Origin: Vibrio sinaloensis DSM 21326
Lineage (GTDB): Bacteria; Pseudomonadota; Gammaproteobacteria; Enterobacterales; Vibrionaceae
Direction: 5' to 3'
Length of the DNA: 64,000 nucleotides
NCBI RefSeq assembly: GCF_000189275.1
Contig: NZ_AEVT01000018.1
Span: 62,001-126,000 of the forward strand
Both the position numbers and the translations under genes were made by a program. How positions within the stretch are numbered: the stretch's first letter is position 1; each line of letters opens with the position of its first letter. Of this stretch, positions 18,262-26,335 are shown one piece after another. Under the pieces are notes generated by a model, which made no database searches, was not told where the DNA came from, and worked only from the letters and a program-made list of their open reading frames with translations.

Positions 18262-19004
18262 TTGAAAACTCCTTGTGCAACAACGTCGTTTCTTTGACAA
18301 CTTAAGTGGGTTTGAAAGTCGACATTGCGGTTATCGTCGATAGATTGATAATTCATTTCTTGTTTAGAAGAAGACACGACAACCGAGGTAAAACTTACAG
18401 TGCGAGCATCATTTCTTTTCATTAATGGTGAAAGGTGCGGGTAATTGTCATCGTGGGTTTGGTGGAACTGACGACCAAAACGATCACGAGATAACGTGCC
18501 CATCAACTCACTGAACAGCTCGACCCGATAGTCACGCGCTTCTTCAAAATGCAGCGCGGCCGAGACGATAGGCGCACAGGCATGTGAACGGCTTAACTCG
18601 TGTCCATCCCACGTCCACAAAACGGTTTCGTTGGCAGTACGACGTGTATCAAACGACACCACGGTAAAAGGAGCAAATGCGCTTAAATCCATGGCCAGCA
18701 AACGGCTGTCGACCGTCTGGCTAGAACAACTGTTGGCTAAACGCTTGATGATCATGCCACGGCTCACCAACGCTCCAGATGGGGTTTGTCCCTGATAGTA
18801 ATTAAGCAAACAAACCGTCACACCATGCTCATTGGTTGAAATCCAACTGCCACCCCCTACAGGGTCAATGGGCATCACGCACTGGATCCCGTCAATAACC
18901 AACCTTTGTGGCTCTAATGCCGGTAAACGGCTACGTTGCTCATCACGATTGAAATAGACTTCGTAATGGTTACTGCCGTGATAAACCCAAGATAACGTAC
19001 ACAT
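18258..19004 (-). CDS. NRDE-family protein (TANGO2-like)
   Basis: 248 aa beginning MCTLSW, with the family-naming FNRDEQRSRLPAL at about 18-30. It also has the conserved DPVGGGSWISTNEHGVTVCLLNYY, and TFTSVVVSS-like beta strands near the end (VSFTSVVVSS). The initiating Met-Cys and fold suggest an Ntn-hydrolase-like structure in which Cys2 could be a nucleophile. That is family-level inference, and biochemical roles are unsettled. In this operon it follows the DinB gene after 3 bp and overlaps the YHS gene by 4 bp. Confidence 0.85.
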   Translation of the reverse strand: MCTLSWVYHGSNHYEVYFNRDEQRSRLPALEPQRLVIDGIQCVMPIDPVGGGSWISTNEHGVTVCLLNYYQGQTPSGALVSRGMIIKRLANSCSSQTVDSRLLAMDLSAFAPFTVVSFDTRRTANETVLWTWDGHELSRSHACAPIVSAALHFEEARDYRVELFSELMGTLSRDRFGRQFHQTHDDNYPHLSPLMKRNDARTVSFTSVVVSSSKQEMNYQSIDDNRNVDFQTHLSCQRNDVVAQGVFK

Positions 19005-19007
19005 AAC

Positions 19008-19571
19008 TTATTGCGCCCTTTGGTAGGTTGCGGTTGTGGGAGCGACACCGAAGCGGCTGTCGGCCTCGACCCCACGAATTGAGGCCACAACTTTAGCCAT
19101 CGCGAAATGGTGGGTGGCATGCAGTGCAGCGAACGTCAGTTCACGAACAAACGTCGACGAGACCTCTTCCACTTGGGTTTGCGACAGCATCACCTCCGTT
19201 TCAACCGTGACTGGCTGATGAAGCTCACCACTGGGCAAAGCAAACAGCCAAGTCACCAAATCTCGAATCTCTTGCTTAGCGACGTCAATATCGCGCTCAA
19301 CTTGATGTCCACGACGACGAACGTTGTAATCAATTCGGCTCGAGTCCAACTTAATGGCGTGGAACAGGTCTAGCCAATGACGAAAGTGCTCGCCGATGGA
19401 GCTGCTGACGTGTGGTTGGGCAAGATAGATGTAATCTTCTGCACTGAGCGTCTCGAGGAACTCATAACCTTGGTTGAGTGTTTCAATACACCCGACAATC
19501 GCCTGAGATGAATGCGTCTGTGAGGTTTGTCCTTGGCCTGTAGGCAGTAGACTGGTTAGGGAATTTTTCAT
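19008..19571 (-). CDS. DinB-family metal-binding protein
   Basis: 187 aa, mostly helical. Three histidines are spaced as in DinB/YfiT-like four-helix bundles: SIGEHFRHWLDLFHA near residues 57-71 and LHATHHFAMAKVVAS near 150-164, the latter containing the HxxHH signature. Such proteins bind a divalent metal and some act as thiol-dependent S-transferases. The function here is unknown. In the seven-gene run between the ATP-grasp and NRDE genes. Confidence 0.75.
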   Translation of the reverse strand: MKNSLTSLLPTGQGQTSQTHSSQAIVGCIETLNQGYEFLETLSAEDYIYLAQPHVSSSIGEHFRHWLDLFHAIKLDSSRIDYNVRRRGHQVERDIDVAKQEIRDLVTWLFALPSGELHQPVTVETEVMLSQTQVEEVSSTFVRELTFAALHATHHFAMAKVVASIRGVEADSRFGVAPTTATYQRAQ

Positions 19572-19597
19572 GGTAAGGCTTCCTAAGTTGCTGCAAA

Positions 19598-20728
19598 TTA
19601 GTCCGTCATTGGGTATTGCTGAGTCAGCAATTTCTCTTCACGCCATGCACTTAATAGCGCGCCCAAAGACGGCGAGCCCAACCCCTGCTTTTTGTGCTTA
19701 GAACCAATTTGATACAGAAGTCGATACTGCTTGAGCAGAGTAGAAAAAATATGGCTAAGCGGCGTATCACTGTCCCATATATGTGCCGCTTCACTGCTGG
19801 CACCGTTAATTTCTAAGATGTCGAAGTTTTCCCCCGCCATCAGTGATTGAATGTCTTCGAACTTGATGTCTAACCGGCCATAGTGAAAGCCCTCAAAATC
19901 ACCGAGAACGTCATCCAACGTCTGCTCTAGCTTAGGTGTGATGAACTGATTACCGTCACGGAAGATGGCACCGCGAGAGTGACTGCCGGCAAATGCCAAC
20001 TGAAATTCGTCCCCTTTTGGAACAACCACATCAAGATGCTGGGTATGACGTGGTAGGTAGAGGTGTTGCAATTTACCGGCTCGAGGACACTTTTCGATCA
20101 GTTGCTGCAGGGTGGAAGCCCCGTCACCAATGACATAAGGCGAATATTTAAGAGTAATCGAGATGATCTTGCCGCGAGATTCACCTGGCTGTCTGACATA
20201 GAACACACCAGCCTCAGCACTAAAAGGGGATTTTTGTTGCAGCAGGAAGCGACCAGAGTGAGGAAACGTCTCCACATACTCTTGCAACTGCTGATCAGAA
20301 CGAATCAGCTTAACCCCAACCCCACGACAGCCTAGATCGGGCTTAGCCACGAGTGGGTAAGACAATTGTGCTTGCTCGAGTTGCTGTTTCGCCTGCTCGA
20401 CTAAAATGTCGCTACTGTCATGCGTTTTGGTGAGCGTGATGAAGGGTAAAATCCATTGATTGGTTTTCTGCCCAGCAGAGGTGAAGATGTCGTGCTTTGA
20501 TTCACCGACCATACCGCTGAGCTTAATCGCTGGATTGGCGATAAGTGGCAGTGCCCAATCTCGGTGAAACAAGCTCAATGCCGCACTTTGCAATACAACA
20601 GGTGTGTAGAAAAACCAAGCTGGTAAAAATTCAAATGGCGATATTACTCGCTTTGGCTCTTTCAGCACTGGCATACCAGCGTTTACTCGACCCGGTGGAA
20701 TCATCTCGATGTTAGCGAGCTGTGTCAT
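19598..20728 (-). CDS. ATP-grasp carboxylate-amine ligase-like protein
   Basis: About 376 aa from ATG 20728, which has AAGGGA upstream; two codons earlier another ATG gives 378 aa. ATP-grasp features: YPLVAKPDLGCRGVGVKLI (lysine before a glycine-rich loop), GRFLLQQKSPF, then GRLDIKFE and FDILEINGASSEAAHI with the Mg-binding Glu-x-Asn. It resembles D-Ala-D-Ala ligase/RimK-type enzymes that join a carboxylate to an amine. The substrate is unknown. It overlaps the end of the DedA gene and lies in the operon with olsF. Confidence 0.75.
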   Translation of the reverse strand: MTQLANIEMIPPGRVNAGMPVLKEPKRVISPFEFLPAWFFYTPVVLQSAALSLFHRDWALPLIANPAIKLSGMVGESKHDIFTSAGQKTNQWILPFITLTKTHDSSDILVEQAKQQLEQAQLSYPLVAKPDLGCRGVGVKLIRSDQQLQEYVETFPHSGRFLLQQKSPFSAEAGVFYVRQPGESRGKIISITLKYSPYVIGDGASTLQQLIEKCPRAGKLQHLYLPRHTQHLDVVVPKGDEFQLAFAGSHSRGAIFRDGNQFITPKLEQTLDDVLGDFEGFHYGRLDIKFEDIQSLMAGENFDILEINGASSEAAHIWDSDTPLSHIFSTLLKQYRLLYQIGSKHKKQGLGSPSLGALLSAWREEKLLTQQYPMTD

Positions 20729-21314
20729 ACGCATCCCTTAAAAATGTTCTAGTAATCAATTTGTTCACAAGCAACATCACCCCCAAACCAAGCGGAATGA
20801 GCAGCCAACTAATCTGACTCTCTTTTAGCCATTGGGCGTTGCCTAACTGGAAGAAAGAACCAAAGACCAACACTGTCCATAGCCCTGTTGCTGTTAGGAC
20901 AGCAATGAAAAACTTACTTTTTGGCACGTCAAGAAAACCGCTTAACGTAAAGCCAACCGTGCGCAAGCCTGGAATAAAACGCACCACAAATAAGGTGCTG
21001 AATGCCTGTTGATGTATTTTTCGACGAAGCTTGCGCGCTCGTTGGTAGCGGAATAGTCGATACCGCAGCACACGTACTCTTTGCGCCGATTTACCCAATA
21101 GATACAGCCCCAAATCCCCGCTGCTGATGCCAACAAAGATCGCAGCAAGCGCCAGACTGGTTGGCATCAGTTGCTCAACCGCTAACGTGGCTGCCGTAAT
21201 AATCGCCAGATCTTCAAGTAGGTAAGAAAGCAGAACAATGCCGACAAAAAGCGCGGCTAGAGAGACGTTGTCTTGAAACAACCAAGCTTCAATTGAAGTC
21301 ACTACATCCATCAT
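20712..21314 (-). CDS. DedA-family membrane protein (SNARE-associated/VTT domain)
   Basis: 200 aa from ATG 21314, placed by AAGGG eight bases upstream; another ATG lies five codons earlier. Features of the DedA family are an N-terminal helix pair, GISSGDLGLYLLGKSAQRV with the conserved Gly-Asp, FVVRFIPGLRTVGFTLSGF with the Arg-Phe-Ile-Pro-Gly motif, and C-terminal helices. DedA proteins are inner-membrane lipid carriers or flippases (some recycle undecaprenyl phosphate). First gene of the seven-gene minus-strand run, overlapping the ATP-grasp gene by about 17 bp. Confidence 0.85.
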   Translation of the reverse strand: MMDVVTSIEAWLFQDNVSLAALFVGIVLLSYLLEDLAIITAATLAVEQLMPTSLALAAIFVGISSGDLGLYLLGKSAQRVRVLRYRLFRYQRARKLRRKIHQQAFSTLFVVRFIPGLRTVGFTLSGFLDVPKSKFFIAVLTATGLWTVLVFGSFFQLGNAQWLKESQISWLLIPLGLGVMLLVNKLITRTFLRDAYDTAR

Positions 21315-21607
21315 GCCATTGCCCTTCATTGTTCATATCTGCGTTCACTATTGGTTAGGCATATCGCCCTTTTGTTACACGAGAATTAACTGTGCATTGC
21401 AGATATAAAGAGAGGATGACGTAAGGAAAAATTTCATCTAAATGTAAAATTGTTATAGCGGATGTGAATCAGTCACACAGCTTGCTTAAGCTAAGAGTAT
21501 GAAAACGAGAGCAATCTCGCTTGTTTCAGTACAGGGGGCGTGCCACCATACGAGGCTCAATTTAATTGGCAGGACGCCATCATCGAACAAGGAAAGTGCG
21601 AAACCTA

Positions 21608-22765
21608 ATGCAGTCAATTTCTCAAAACCAAGCACAAAAGATCGCTCTACTCTCGCAAGGCTTAGCCACTGCAACCGCGAAAGGAAGAAGTGAACAGCAA
21701 ACCCTCGCGGCTTTTGAGCAGCTTAGCTACGTGCAAATTGACACCATTTCGGTCGTCCAACGTGCTCATCACCATACTTTGTGGACCCGTAACCCAAGCT
21801 ATCACCCAGAGCAACTTGATCGCTTAGTCCACCAAAAACAGGTGTTTGAATATTGGTCTCACGCAGCCGCTTACCTACCGATGAGCCAATTTCGTTACAG
21901 CTTACCAAGAAAAGCGGCGATCAAATCAGGCCAACAACGCCATTGGTACTGTAAAGATCGAAAGCTCATGAAAGACGTATACGCACGCATTGAGTCTGAA
22001 GGGCCATTGATGGCAAAAGATTTTGAATCGAAAGCGCATAAAACCGATGGCTGGAATACTAAACCAACCAAACAAGCCTTAGAGAATCTGTATATGCAAG
22101 GTGATTTAATGATCGCTGAGCGACGCGGCTTTCATAAGGTTTATGATCTCACCTCGCGTGTGCTGCCAGACGGCATTGATACTTCGATGCCTACGGCGCA
22201 AGAGCATGGGCGTTTTTTGGTTCTGAGTTATCTGCAAGCCCATGGCATCGGCACCCTTCCGGAAATGGTTTATCAGCTCAAAGACGTTAAAACGCAGGTC
22301 AACCAGGCGCTGCAAGAACTACTTGAATCGGGTGACATTGAGACGGTTACCGTCAACCAACAGACGTATTACACCTGCCGTAACGCTTTGTCATTGCTCA
22401 ACAAGCGTCTTAATCGTAAGCAAGTAAAAATACTCTCTCCGTTTGATAATTTGCTGATCCAACGAAAACGCACCAGTGCAATTTTTAATTTTGATTACCT
22501 AATCGAGTGCTATGTCCCCCAAACGAAAAGGCAGTTTGGCTATTTTTGTTTGCCTATTCTTTGGGATGGAAAACTCGTCGCTCGTGCGGATTGTAAAACG
22601 GATAAAAAAACCTCGACACTCAATGTGCTCAACCTAGTGATTGAGCGCGATATTAAGCATCGAGAGGCATTTTTAGAGGCTTTGGATAGCGAACTGCACG
22701 CGTTTGCGAGGTTTAATCAGTGTGAGCAGTTTGCCATATTGCAGGTTTCCGATAACCTTAGCTAA
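21608..22765 (+). CDS. YcaQ-like winged-helix DNA glycosylase family protein
   Basis: 385 aa from the ATG at 21608; the longer frame opens at TTG 21566 and is not preferred. It is an HTH_42 (YcaQ/AlkX/AlkZ) family member: three winged-helix domains and the catalytic Gln-x-Asp as YVQIDTISVVQRAHHHTLW near residues 39-57. A C-terminal LSPFDNLLIQRKR and YCLPILWDGKLVARADCK-like segment is present. E. coli YcaQ unhooks DNA interstrand crosslinks; the motif here is QID, consistent with activity. It converges with and overlaps the oxidoreductase gene by 8 bp. Confidence 0.82.
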   Translation: MQSISQNQAQKIALLSQGLATATAKGRSEQQTLAAFEQLSYVQIDTISVVQRAHHHTLWTRNPSYHPEQLDRLVHQKQVFEYWSHAAAYLPMSQFRYSLPRKAAIKSGQQRHWYCKDRKLMKDVYARIESEGPLMAKDFESKAHKTDGWNTKPTKQALENLYMQGDLMIAERRGFHKVYDLTSRVLPDGIDTSMPTAQEHGRFLVLSYLQAHGIGTLPEMVYQLKDVKTQVNQALQELLESGDIETVTVNQQTYYTCRNALSLLNKRLNRKQVKILSPFDNLLIQRKRTSAIFNFDYLIECYVPQTKRQFGYFCLPILWDGKLVARADCKTDKKTSTLNVLNLVIERDIKHREAFLEALDSELHAFARFNQCEQFAILQVSDNLS

Positions 22766-23810
22766 CGGTCAACACAATCTTACCGACATGGCTTTTGTCG
22801 AGAAACACACGTTGCGCAGTCTCAATCTCTTCAAGCGGATAAGTGAGTGCCACTAACGGTCGAATCCGGCCTTGCTCAATGTGCTCAACAAGATGACCAA
22901 ATACCTCTGGCTCTAGTACAGTACACCCGAAAAAGCTGAGGTCCTTCAAATAGAGAGTCCGAACATCTAGGTCCACCATCGCTCCGCCAATCGCTCCAGA
23001 AACGGCATAGCGCCCCTTGGGTTTCAGCACTTGCAAAAACTGAGGCCACGTTTCTCCGGCAACCAAATCAATTACTACATCAACACAGCTCTCGCCAAGA
23101 GCTTGTACTAAATCTTGATCTCGCTCGATCACACGGTCGGCCCCAAGCGCTAACACTTGCTGACGTTTGCTGTTGCTAGTAATGGCAATAACTTTCGCTC
23201 CACGTGCCTTTGCTAACTGAATGGCTGCCGAACCTACGCCACCCGAAGCTCCGGAAATCAACACTTGTTCACCTTGGGTGACGTTAGACCGAGTCAGCAT
23301 ATTCTCTGCGGTCGAGTAAGAACATGGAAACGAAGCCAGTTCAACGTCTGATAGATTGGACTCAACGTGATGAGCATGGATGGAGTCCACCACTACGTAC
23401 TGGGCAAAACCCCCATCGCATTCGGAGCCCAAATACCAAGGTGTTGATTGTGTTTCGCCTGCGACCTGAGACAGACAAGGCTCTATCAACACTCGTTGGC
23501 CAAGACGCTGTGAGCTTACCTCCTCGCCCACCGCCACGATTTCTCCACACACATCTGCACCTTGAATCCGTGGTAATTGCAGGGCACTCCCTCCCCAACT
23601 CGCATCTTCGCTGTTATTGTCACCTTTCGAATACCAGCCAATGCGGGTGTTGATGTCGGTATTATTGACACCAGCGGCTTTGACACGAATCAGAACCTGA
23701 TGCTTGGTTGGCTCTGGTACCGCAATCTCACGATTGACCTTAAGCATCTCAAAACCGCCGTGGCCAATTAGCTGCACTCCGGTCATCGTTTTTGGAATAG
23801 GATTCATCAT
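22758..23810 (-). CDS. Zinc-less alcohol dehydrogenase / quinone oxidoreductase-like protein
   Basis: 350 aa, MDR superfamily. N-terminal GroES-like domain: VLIRVKAAGVNNTDINTR, then RIQGADVCGEIVAVG. NADPH-binding Rossmann domain near residues 165-185: VLISGASGGVGSAAIQLAK. The zinc-ligand pattern of true alcohol dehydrogenases is not evident, which fits the quinone oxidoreductase branch. Its ATG overlaps the stop of the TetR gene upstream by one base (TAATG-type junction), so the two form an operon. It is probably induced by electrophiles or quinones through that regulator. Confidence 0.85.
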   Translation of the reverse strand: MMNPIPKTMTGVQLIGHGGFEMLKVNREIAVPEPTKHQVLIRVKAAGVNNTDINTRIGWYSKGDNNSEDASWGGSALQLPRIQGADVCGEIVAVGEEVSSQRLGQRVLIEPCLSQVAGETQSTPWYLGSECDGGFAQYVVVDSIHAHHVESNLSDVELASFPCSYSTAENMLTRSNVTQGEQVLISGASGGVGSAAIQLAKARGAKVIAITSNSKRQQVLALGADRVIERDQDLVQALGESCVDVVIDLVAGETWPQFLQVLKPKGRYAVSGAIGGAMVDLDVRTLYLKDLSFFGCTVLEPEVFGHLVEHIEQGRIRPLVALTYPLEEIETAQRVFLDKSHVGKIVLTVS

Positions 23811-24316
23811 TACCTCACTAGCTCATTGATCATGTCATTGGCAGTACTAAGTGCTTGCTTTCCAAGCACTGGCCATGTCGCTGTTACCCCTTCATGCAAG
23901 AGAAATAACTGCTCGCCTCGCCGCTCGTCACCAACCCGTTGAACCAAAAACGCACGTACGTCGAGCTTATGGCTGTTCACCACCTGTGCGATGGTTTGGT
24001 TATCTGGAAATGATGCGACAGCGAGTGTCGACATACAGCCATGAGGCGCGTGGTGGGTCATCCAAGATTCCAATTCTTGGAAAACACATTTGATCCCCGC
24101 CATGCCTTCAGATTCGGCCCTAGTGGTTAGTAACTCCATGTAGCGTTGGTGGCGGAACGTAAGCGCCGCGATGATCATCTCTTCTTTCGATGAATAGTAC
24201 TTGTACAGAGTTCTTAGGCTTACCCCGCAATACCTCTGTAACTGGGAAACACTTGGCTCAGCAAAGCCATATTGACTAAAAGCTTGCTCTAGTTTTTGTG
24301 CAATCTGCTGTTTCAT
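23810..24316 (-). CDS. TetR/AcrR-family transcriptional regulator
   Basis: 168 aa. The N-terminal HTH spans about residues 10-50: QYGFAEPSVSQLQRYCGVS and LRTLYKYYSSKEEMIIAAL, the latter being the recognition helix with the conserved Tyr-Lys-Tyr-x-x-Ser-Lys. The C-terminal ligand domain is helical. It begins the operon with the quinone oxidoreductase and very likely represses itself, since two palindromic operators lie directly upstream. Confidence 0.88.
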   Translation of the reverse strand: MKQQIAQKLEQAFSQYGFAEPSVSQLQRYCGVSLRTLYKYYSSKEEMIIAALTFRHQRYMELLTTRAESEGMAGIKCVFQELESWMTHHAPHGCMSTLAVASFPDNQTIAQVVNSHKLDVRAFLVQRVGDERRGEQLFLLHEGVTATWPVLGKQALSTANDMINELVR

Positions 24317-24333
24317 AATCTCGTCACCTTACA

Positions 24334-24377
24334 GGTAGAATGTTCACTCTACCACAAGGTAAAATGATCATTCTACC
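24334..24377. promoter_or_regulatory. Tandem TetR-type operators
   Basis: Two 20-bp near-perfect palindromes. GGTAGAATGT-TCACTCTACC (24334-24353) matches in 8 of its 9 outer base pairs. GGTAAAATGA-TCATTCTACC (24358-24377) matches in 9 of 10. Their centres are 24 bp apart. They lie 18-61 bp upstream of the tetR start, in the gap divergent to the exonuclease gene. Confidence 0.75.
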
Positions 24378-24492
24378 CCTAAGCAACAATCACTGCTTTA
24401 CCCGTTAACAAGGGGTACTTATAATTTGCCTCCAATTCACCAAAGGTGTGACTGCGATAAGCACCACCCACGCCACCAGCACAGGAATTCCT

Positions 24493-25107
24493 ATGACTCA
24501 CGCACATTCTGTTGTCGTCCTCGACTTTGAAACTACGGGGTTGTCTCCCAACATGGGCGACAGAGCCATAGAAATAGGCGCCGTTAAACTGGTCAATGGA
24601 GAGGTTGTCGATACCTTCCAGCAACTTATGAATCCTGGATTTCGCGTTAGCGCATTTATCGAAGGTTACACAGGCATCACCAACCAAATGCTCAGCGGTG
24701 CCCCCAGCTGTGATGAAGTGATGACGGAGTTTGCCGACTTTATCCGCGGAGAAAATTTGGTCGCGCATAATGCGTCATTCGACAAGCGCTTTCTCGACGA
24801 TGAATTGGAGCGAGTGAAGGTGGCGTACCGTGGTGAGTTTGCTTGTTCTTTGCTTATTTCTCGCCGCCTTCATCAAGACGCGCCCAGCCACAAGTTGGGC
24901 GATATTGTGCGCTACAAACACATTGAAAATGATGGTGTCTTTCACCGAGCATTAGCTGATGCGCAAGTCACCGCTAAGCTATGGATGGTTATGGTGAACG
25001 ATTTGCAGCAGCGCGGCATTGCACAACCAAGCTTCGAGCTGATGCAAAAAATCGGTAAAACCAGCAAAGGAGCCATCGATAAGCTGCTGGCTAGCCAAGT
25101 AGGATGA
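24493..25107 (+). CDS. 3'-5' exonuclease, DnaQ-like (DEDD family)
   Basis: 204 aa from ATG 24493, with AGGAA five bases upstream; the longer frame from 24448 is unlikely. Exonuclease motifs: Exo I VVLDFETTGLSP (Asp-x-Glu), Exo II NLVAHNASFDKRFL (Asn and Asp), Exo III HRALADAQVT (His...Asp, DEDDh type). This is the epsilon-like fold used for proofreading and for free exonucleases. It overlaps the next gene by 4 bp (ATGA), so exonuclease, GNAT and NifW-like genes are translationally linked. Confidence 0.88.
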   Translation: MTHAHSVVVLDFETTGLSPNMGDRAIEIGAVKLVNGEVVDTFQQLMNPGFRVSAFIEGYTGITNQMLSGAPSCDEVMTEFADFIRGENLVAHNASFDKRFLDDELERVKVAYRGEFACSLLISRRLHQDAPSHKLGDIVRYKHIENDGVFHRALADAQVTAKLWMVMVNDLQQRGIAQPSFELMQKIGKTSKGAIDKLLASQVG

Positions 25108-25553
25108 TCATGACTCATTTGGATACTCGAGTCGCAACACAAGACGACTATGATTTCTTATTTGAACTGAAAAAAGCCGCCGAATATGACGCGATAAAGG
25201 CGGTGTTTGGTTGGGATGATACCGTACAGAAAAGCATTCACCAGCAAGAGTGGCGAGAAGATACACCAACGATTATCGAGATAGAGAATCACCGAGCGGG
25301 AAGCTTTTTGCTCCAATATCATCAAGATCACCTTTATTTCGGCCGTTTTTTCTTGCTTCCGCACTACCACGGGCAAGGAATTGGTAGCCAGATCCTAGAT
25401 ACTGTGGTCGCGATTTCCACCGCAAAGCAACTGCCCATCCGCCTGTGCTACTTACAAGGCAACCGTGTAGGTGGTCTGTATCGCCGCTATGGCTTCAAGG
25501 TGACGTCGCAAGACTCGCAGTTTATTCACATGCAAAGACCGGTAACGTCATGA
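25104..25553 (+). CDS. GNAT acetyltransferase
   Basis: 149 aa. N-terminal TRVATQDDYDFLFELKKAA, central FGRFFLLPHYHGQGIGSQILDTVV with the acetyl-CoA-binding Gln-Gly-Ile-Gly loop, then LCYLQGNRVGGLYRRYGFKV. Substrate unknown. Its start overlaps the exonuclease stop and its stop overlaps the next start (ATGA both times). Confidence 0.82.
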   Translation: MIMTHLDTRVATQDDYDFLFELKKAAEYDAIKAVFGWDDTVQKSIHQQEWREDTPTIIEIENHRAGSFLLQYHQDHLYFGRFFLLPHYHGQGIGSQILDTVVAISTAKQLPIRLCYLQGNRVGGLYRRYGFKVTSQDSQFIHMQRPVTS

Positions 25554-25825
25554 GCCAAGAGGATATTGAGCAGAAGATCGCCAGCTTCACCTCTATTGAG
25601 CAAGCGCTGGATTACTTTGAAATAGGCTACGCCAGCAAGTTCATCGACCAACACAGAGTAGAACTGGTCAAACGCTTCAATGGCTACCTTATTTTGGAAA
25701 AACCACAAGATTGGTTTGCCGCCCGTCGGGCGCTTAAAAATGCTTACTGTAAAGTCCAGCGCAACCAGCTAGACAAACATACTCGTTCAGCCTGTCGAGG
25801 TTGTACAACCTGCCAACGACGCTAG
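25550..25825 (+). CDS. NifW-like small protein
   Basis: 91 aa from ATG 25550, which overlaps the GNAT stop by 4 bp. The middle matches the pattern of the NifW nitrogenase-stabilising family: EQALDYFEIGYASKFIDQHR, then LVKRFNGYLI and WFAARRALKNAYCKVQ. The C-terminus adds a basic, Cys-rich tail (CRGCTTC) not usual for NifW. No nitrogenase genes are near, so a different role is likely. The family link is from remembered sequence pattern and is moderate. Confidence 0.6.
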   Translation: MSQEDIEQKIASFTSIEQALDYFEIGYASKFIDQHRVELVKRFNGYLILEKPQDWFAARRALKNAYCKVQRNQLDKHTRSACRGCTTCQRR

Positions 25826-26029
25826 CCCACAGAAAAATCCCCTCACCTAAGGGGGGATTCATCTCGATACTACATTTCTGCTAGTTTCTTAACTCGTAGT
25901 TGGACAGAAATGAGCTAGAAATATGGCTTTATTAAATTCCTTTCAGATGAAAAAATGTATGGGAAAAATCCAAATTAGTGGTCATTTTTACTAAGCCACT
26001 ACAGGTTTAACCCCAATGAGTCAGAACGA

Positions 26030-26248
26030 TTATATTGGGAAAACTCTAAAACTGCGGCCAATTTTTATTGACCTGTGTTGACGACAAAATCCACTTTGAG
26101 TCAGAGAGCTTCGCTCACACTGTTGAAATATTGCTAACCATTCCTGGTCAGTTCGTCGTGTTGCCATATTCTTATCTCCTGATAATGAAAGATAAGATCG
26201 TAATCCGATGTTCAGATGAATTGAATGTGTAGTTTATGGCGCGCTTAC
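26030..26248 (-). mobile_element. Remnant of an IS66-family element (one end plus truncated tnpA)
   Basis: Read on the minus strand, it starts at 26248 with GTAAGCGCGCC, matching the GTAAGCG terminus typical of IS66-family elements. From an ATG at 26167, preceded by AGGAGAT, it encodes a 45-codon frame: MATRRTDQEWLAIFQQC and SLTQSGFCRQH. This is the N-terminus of the IS66 accessory protein TnpA. The frame then departs from the family pattern and stops at 26030. tnpB, tnpC and the other terminus are absent. Confidence 0.75.
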
Positions 26249-26288
26249 TTTTTAGCCTATTGGCCTAAGTTTAGACAATTACACAAAA

Positions 26289-26312
26289 TTCAGGACACTC
26301 TTTTCCTGAAAG
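26289..26312 (+). repeat. Degenerate direct repeat, left copy
   Basis: TTCAGGACACT, five bases, then CCTGAAAG. A second copy with six bases in the gap lies at 32608-32632 in the same orientation. Each copy is itself an inverted repeat (TTCAGG...CCTGAA). The pair brackets the unknown genes at 26.3-32.5 kb. Confidence 0.5.
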
Positions 26313-26335
26313 GATTCAAGAAGTGAATTGATTGT

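Larger units (their letters stand above)
25826..26335. other. Intergenic left edge of accessory island (510 bp)
   Basis: It holds a hairpin just after the NifW-like gene (AATCCCC / GGGGATT, 25836-25859), an imperfect inverted repeat at 25873-25922, the IS66 remnant (26030-26248) and a TTCAGGACACT-containing repeat at 26289. Base composition drops noticeably compared with the genes to the left. No other gene is seen. Confidence 0.6.

Noticed and set aside
24379..24768. 129-aa frame antisense to the exonuclease gene
   Set aside because: The exonuclease motifs on the other strand are intact; this frame has no domain and would cross the tetR operators.
25873..25922. Imperfect inverted repeat resembling an integron attC site
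   Set aside because: It lacks a proper GTTRRRY/RYYYAAC pair and there is no second copy or integrase, so a cassette site is not supported.
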